DNA of 6,391 nucleotides, taken from positions 1 to 6,391 of the forward strand of contig JAUWLI010000182.1 in assembly GCA_030613765.1 (NCBI GenBank), written 5' to 3'. Numbering within the stretch: the first letter of the stretch is position 1; each line of letters starts with the position of its first letter. The notes below the pieces were generated by a model. That model ran no database searches. It was not told the DNA's origin and worked only from the letters and a program-made list of their open reading frames with translations. This document shows, piece by piece, positions 5,055-6,391 of the stretch. Both the position numbers and the translations under genes were made by a program. The DNA is from Phycisphaerae bacterium (GTDB lineage: Bacteria > Planctomycetota > Phycisphaerae > Sedimentisphaerales > SG8-4).

Positions 5055-5656
5055 GGGCAGAAACGGGCACGCTCGCCGTTTTCGTTGGGACTGAAGGCAT
5101 TTTCTATAATGGTCCGTCCTTCATTGCTGTTTGCTGTAAACCACTTCTCATCTTCAACCCTGCGAATAAGCCTGCCCTCTCCCCACTGTTTGATTAGTTC
5201 TGCGGCGCTATCACCCCTGGACGTGGCGGAATTGGTTTGATTCCTTCTTGCCTCGGGGGTAAAAGTTTCTAAAAAGCCGATAAAGCGCTCGGATTCGTTT
5301 GGCTCATATTTGTAAGTGAATACGTATGCTTTGACGCCGGCCGGCTCCCCGTTCTCAAATGGCCCTGAAGGTGCCTCGATAGGAGGAATCAGCTTACTTT
5401 TTGCGACGAAAAGCTTACCCGTATTAAGGTCATAGAACCACCCCTTTTTGTATTCTTTAACTTTTGGAGCCTCGCCCGATGACATCAGCCCTATGACTGT
5501 TGTTAGCAGTATAAGCACGATAACGATGGTTATTGAAATGATTATCCTGGGGTTTTGCCGGTTAAGCCATCCCCTTGCACCAAGTAGCTTTGCAACTACG
5601 ACTTCCCATTTCTCTCGAATCTCATAACCAAGCCAGTCAGGAATCCTAAAAGACAT
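5045..5656 (-). CDS. Membrane-anchored protein of unknown function, downstream of a pseudopilin gene
   Basis: This 203-aa protein has a basic cytoplasmic N-terminus (about 1-36, ending NRQNPR), one transmembrane helix (about 37-59, IIISITIVIVLILLTTVIGL) and a soluble C-terminal region of about 145 residues that is probably outside the inner membrane. That region has GWFYDLNTGKLFVAKSKLIPPIEAPSG, a proline and glycine-rich strand-turn stretch, then AYVFTYKYEPNE and a charged tail ending RFCPPE. I recognise no catalytic motif. The W-F-Y-D-L-N-T-G-K-L-F opening suggests a small beta-rich domain. GGAG (5669-5666) lies 9 nt before the ATG. It sits 69 nt downstream of the pseudopilin-like gene on the same strand with no clear promoter or terminator between, so an operon and a shared envelope role are plausible. 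Confidence 0.8.
   Translation of the reverse strand: MSFRIPDWLGYEIREKWEVVVAKLLGARGWLNRQNPRIIISITIVIVLILLTTVIGLMSSGEAPKVKEYKKGWFYDLNTGKLFVAKSKLIPPIEAPSGPFENGEPAGVKAYVFTYKYEPNESERFIGFLETFTPEARRNQTNSATSRGDSAAELIKQWGEGRLIRRVEDEKWFTANSNEGRTIIENAFSPNENGERARFCPPE
5061..5082 (+). terminator. Candidate terminator of the DJ-1/nrnA unit inside the convergent gene
   Basis: AAACGG (5061-5066) pairs with CCGTTT (5076-5081) around a 9-nt loop and the arm ends in a T4 run (5079-5082). It begins 20 nt after the nrnA stop. The T-run is short and partly inside the stem, so the call is tentative; the same bases also encode the C-terminus of the minus-strand gene. Confidence 0.25.
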
Positions 5657-5725
5657 CTTAGTGCTCTCCGGCAGTTCTGCACAAATATGAATCCGTTCTA
5701 CGCAAAGACAACTCTAACTCTCCCC

Positions 5726-6391
5726 CTACTGGCCAACGCCTTCAAGCAATCCAACCATGCGCTTCAGGTCAAGGTTGCCGACTGATGCATCCTGTGGTTC
5801 TATTTCCCAGTTAGCCAGCTTGACCGTCCGCCGGTCTTTCCACTTCCAGTATTCGCAGTGAAGATCTGCAAGAGATATATTGCACCCCTCGCCATGCCTT
5901 GCCGTTATATTGTGAGCGTTTTGAGTTAAAGGCCACTCCGGCACTTCTGCTAATATATCTCTTACTGGGCTAAAGGACCCATCTATCCACATGTCCCGGC
6001 TGCTTCCGTCGATAAAAACCAGCTTTTCAGCAGGTCTCGAAATCTCACCCAGCGTCCTGAAGGCCTTTATATTATCATGTTCGCAATTGCACGTCTTTCC
6101 ATTCATCGTTCGCGATATTGAATAGCTGCGCAGAAGTTCACTGCTGTCGGTCTTACACTTATACAGGTCCGTACTGCGCCCGGCGTAAAGCCGCCACAGC
6201 ATCCCGCTTTTGATGGCTTTTTCTGTACCGCCTACAGGATTACCCGGCGGCAGCAGGGCTCCATCGGCAACCCAATGGTTGGCTCCCATATCATTCCATT
6301 TCGTGTCCGCTGAACAAAGGTGGTCTTCATTATCCATAGCATACATATACCACGCCAAGGATAGCTGCCTCATGTTGGATTGGCACACCAC
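5726..6391 (-). CDS. Pseudopilin-like H-X9-D protein (5' end outside window)
   Basis: The last 221 residues of the protein are visible, ending at the TAG 5728-5726. The segment starts V-V-C-Q-S-N-M-R-Q-L-S-L-A-W-Y-M-Y-A-M-D-N, the helix that normally follows the prepilin cleavage and methylation site in planctomycete DUF1559-like and H-X9-DG proteins. The C-terminal signature has His (5896-5894), nine residues, then Asp-Leu (5866-5861) and HCEYWKWKDRRTV. The usual motif is H-X9-DG, so Gly is replaced by Leu here. Several Cys residues (for example C-N-C-E-H) occur in the globular part. Relatives are exported, anchored by their N-terminal helix and thought to belong to type II secretion or type IV pilus-like machinery, present in many copies in Planctomycetota. 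The GTG at the window edge is not a credible start, because the prepilin N-terminus must lie further upstream. Confidence 0.85.
   Translation of the reverse strand: MVCQSNMRQLSLAWYMYAMDNEDHLCSADTKWNDMGANHWVADGALLPPGNPVGGTEKAIKSGMLWRLYAGRSTDLYKCKTDSSELLRSYSISRTMNGKTCNCEHDNIKAFRTLGEISRPAEKLVFIDGSSRDMWIDGSFSPVRDILAEVPEWPLTQNAHNITARHGEGCNISLADLHCEYWKWKDRRTVKLANWEIEPQDASVGNLDLKRMVGLLEGVGQ

Noticed and set aside
6389..6391. GTG at the window edge as the start of the pseudopilin-like gene.
   Set aside because: The prepilin N-terminal helix and cleavage site that normally precede this segment are absent, so the gene continues beyond the window.

Overview
This 6.4 kb window looks chromosomal and probably comes from a Planctomycetota bacterium of the Phycisphaerae / Sedimentisphaerales type. 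That placement is an inference. It rests mainly on the right-hand gene, a pseudopilin-like protein with an H-X9-D signature and a W-K-W-x-D tail of the kind abundant in that group, and on the moderate GC content and mixed codon use. No rRNA, tRNA, CRISPR array or insertion sequence was seen.

Left edge (1-570): the 5' part of a minus-strand polytopic membrane protein with a histidine-rich loop. It is read from a good sigma-70-type promoter whose -35 box lies inside a 15-bp palindrome (TGCAACT-A-AGTTGCA), which suggests a dimeric, possibly Fur/Zur-type metal regulator. A plus-strand leader of about 140 nt with nested inverted repeats follows (about 561-704).

Centre left (705-2512): two genes 20 nt apart, a class I glutamine amidotransferase-like peptidase C26 (gamma-glutamyl-GABA hydrolase type) with an N-terminal lipoprotein-like signal, then ribF (riboflavin kinase / FAD synthetase).

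Centre (2513-3382): a compact two-gene unit with its own promoter. It encodes an unrecognised 81-aa helical protein that overlaps by 8 bp a 193-aa nucleotidyltransferase-fold protein with GGS and D-x-D motifs. The promoter has a perfect TATAAT placed so close to the first ATG that the mRNA is probably leaderless, and a 12-bp palindrome overlaps its -35 box. The layout is like a toxin-antitoxin or defence module, and it is the best candidate for an undescribed system here.

Centre right (3444-5041): a DJ-1/PfpI family protein and a DHH/DHHA1 phosphoesterase of the NrnA type (oligoribonuclease / pAp phosphatase) lie in tandem. ribF and nrnA are often close neighbours in bacteria (rbfA-nrnA-truB-ribF), so the nucleotidyltransferase pair and the DJ-1 gene appear to sit inside a loosened version of that neighbourhood.

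Right edge (5045-6391): a convergent minus-strand pair, the pseudopilin-like gene (5' end outside the window) followed by an unrecognised single-pass membrane-anchored protein. The convergent stop codons are only 3 bp apart, so any terminator for either side must lie inside the opposing gene.
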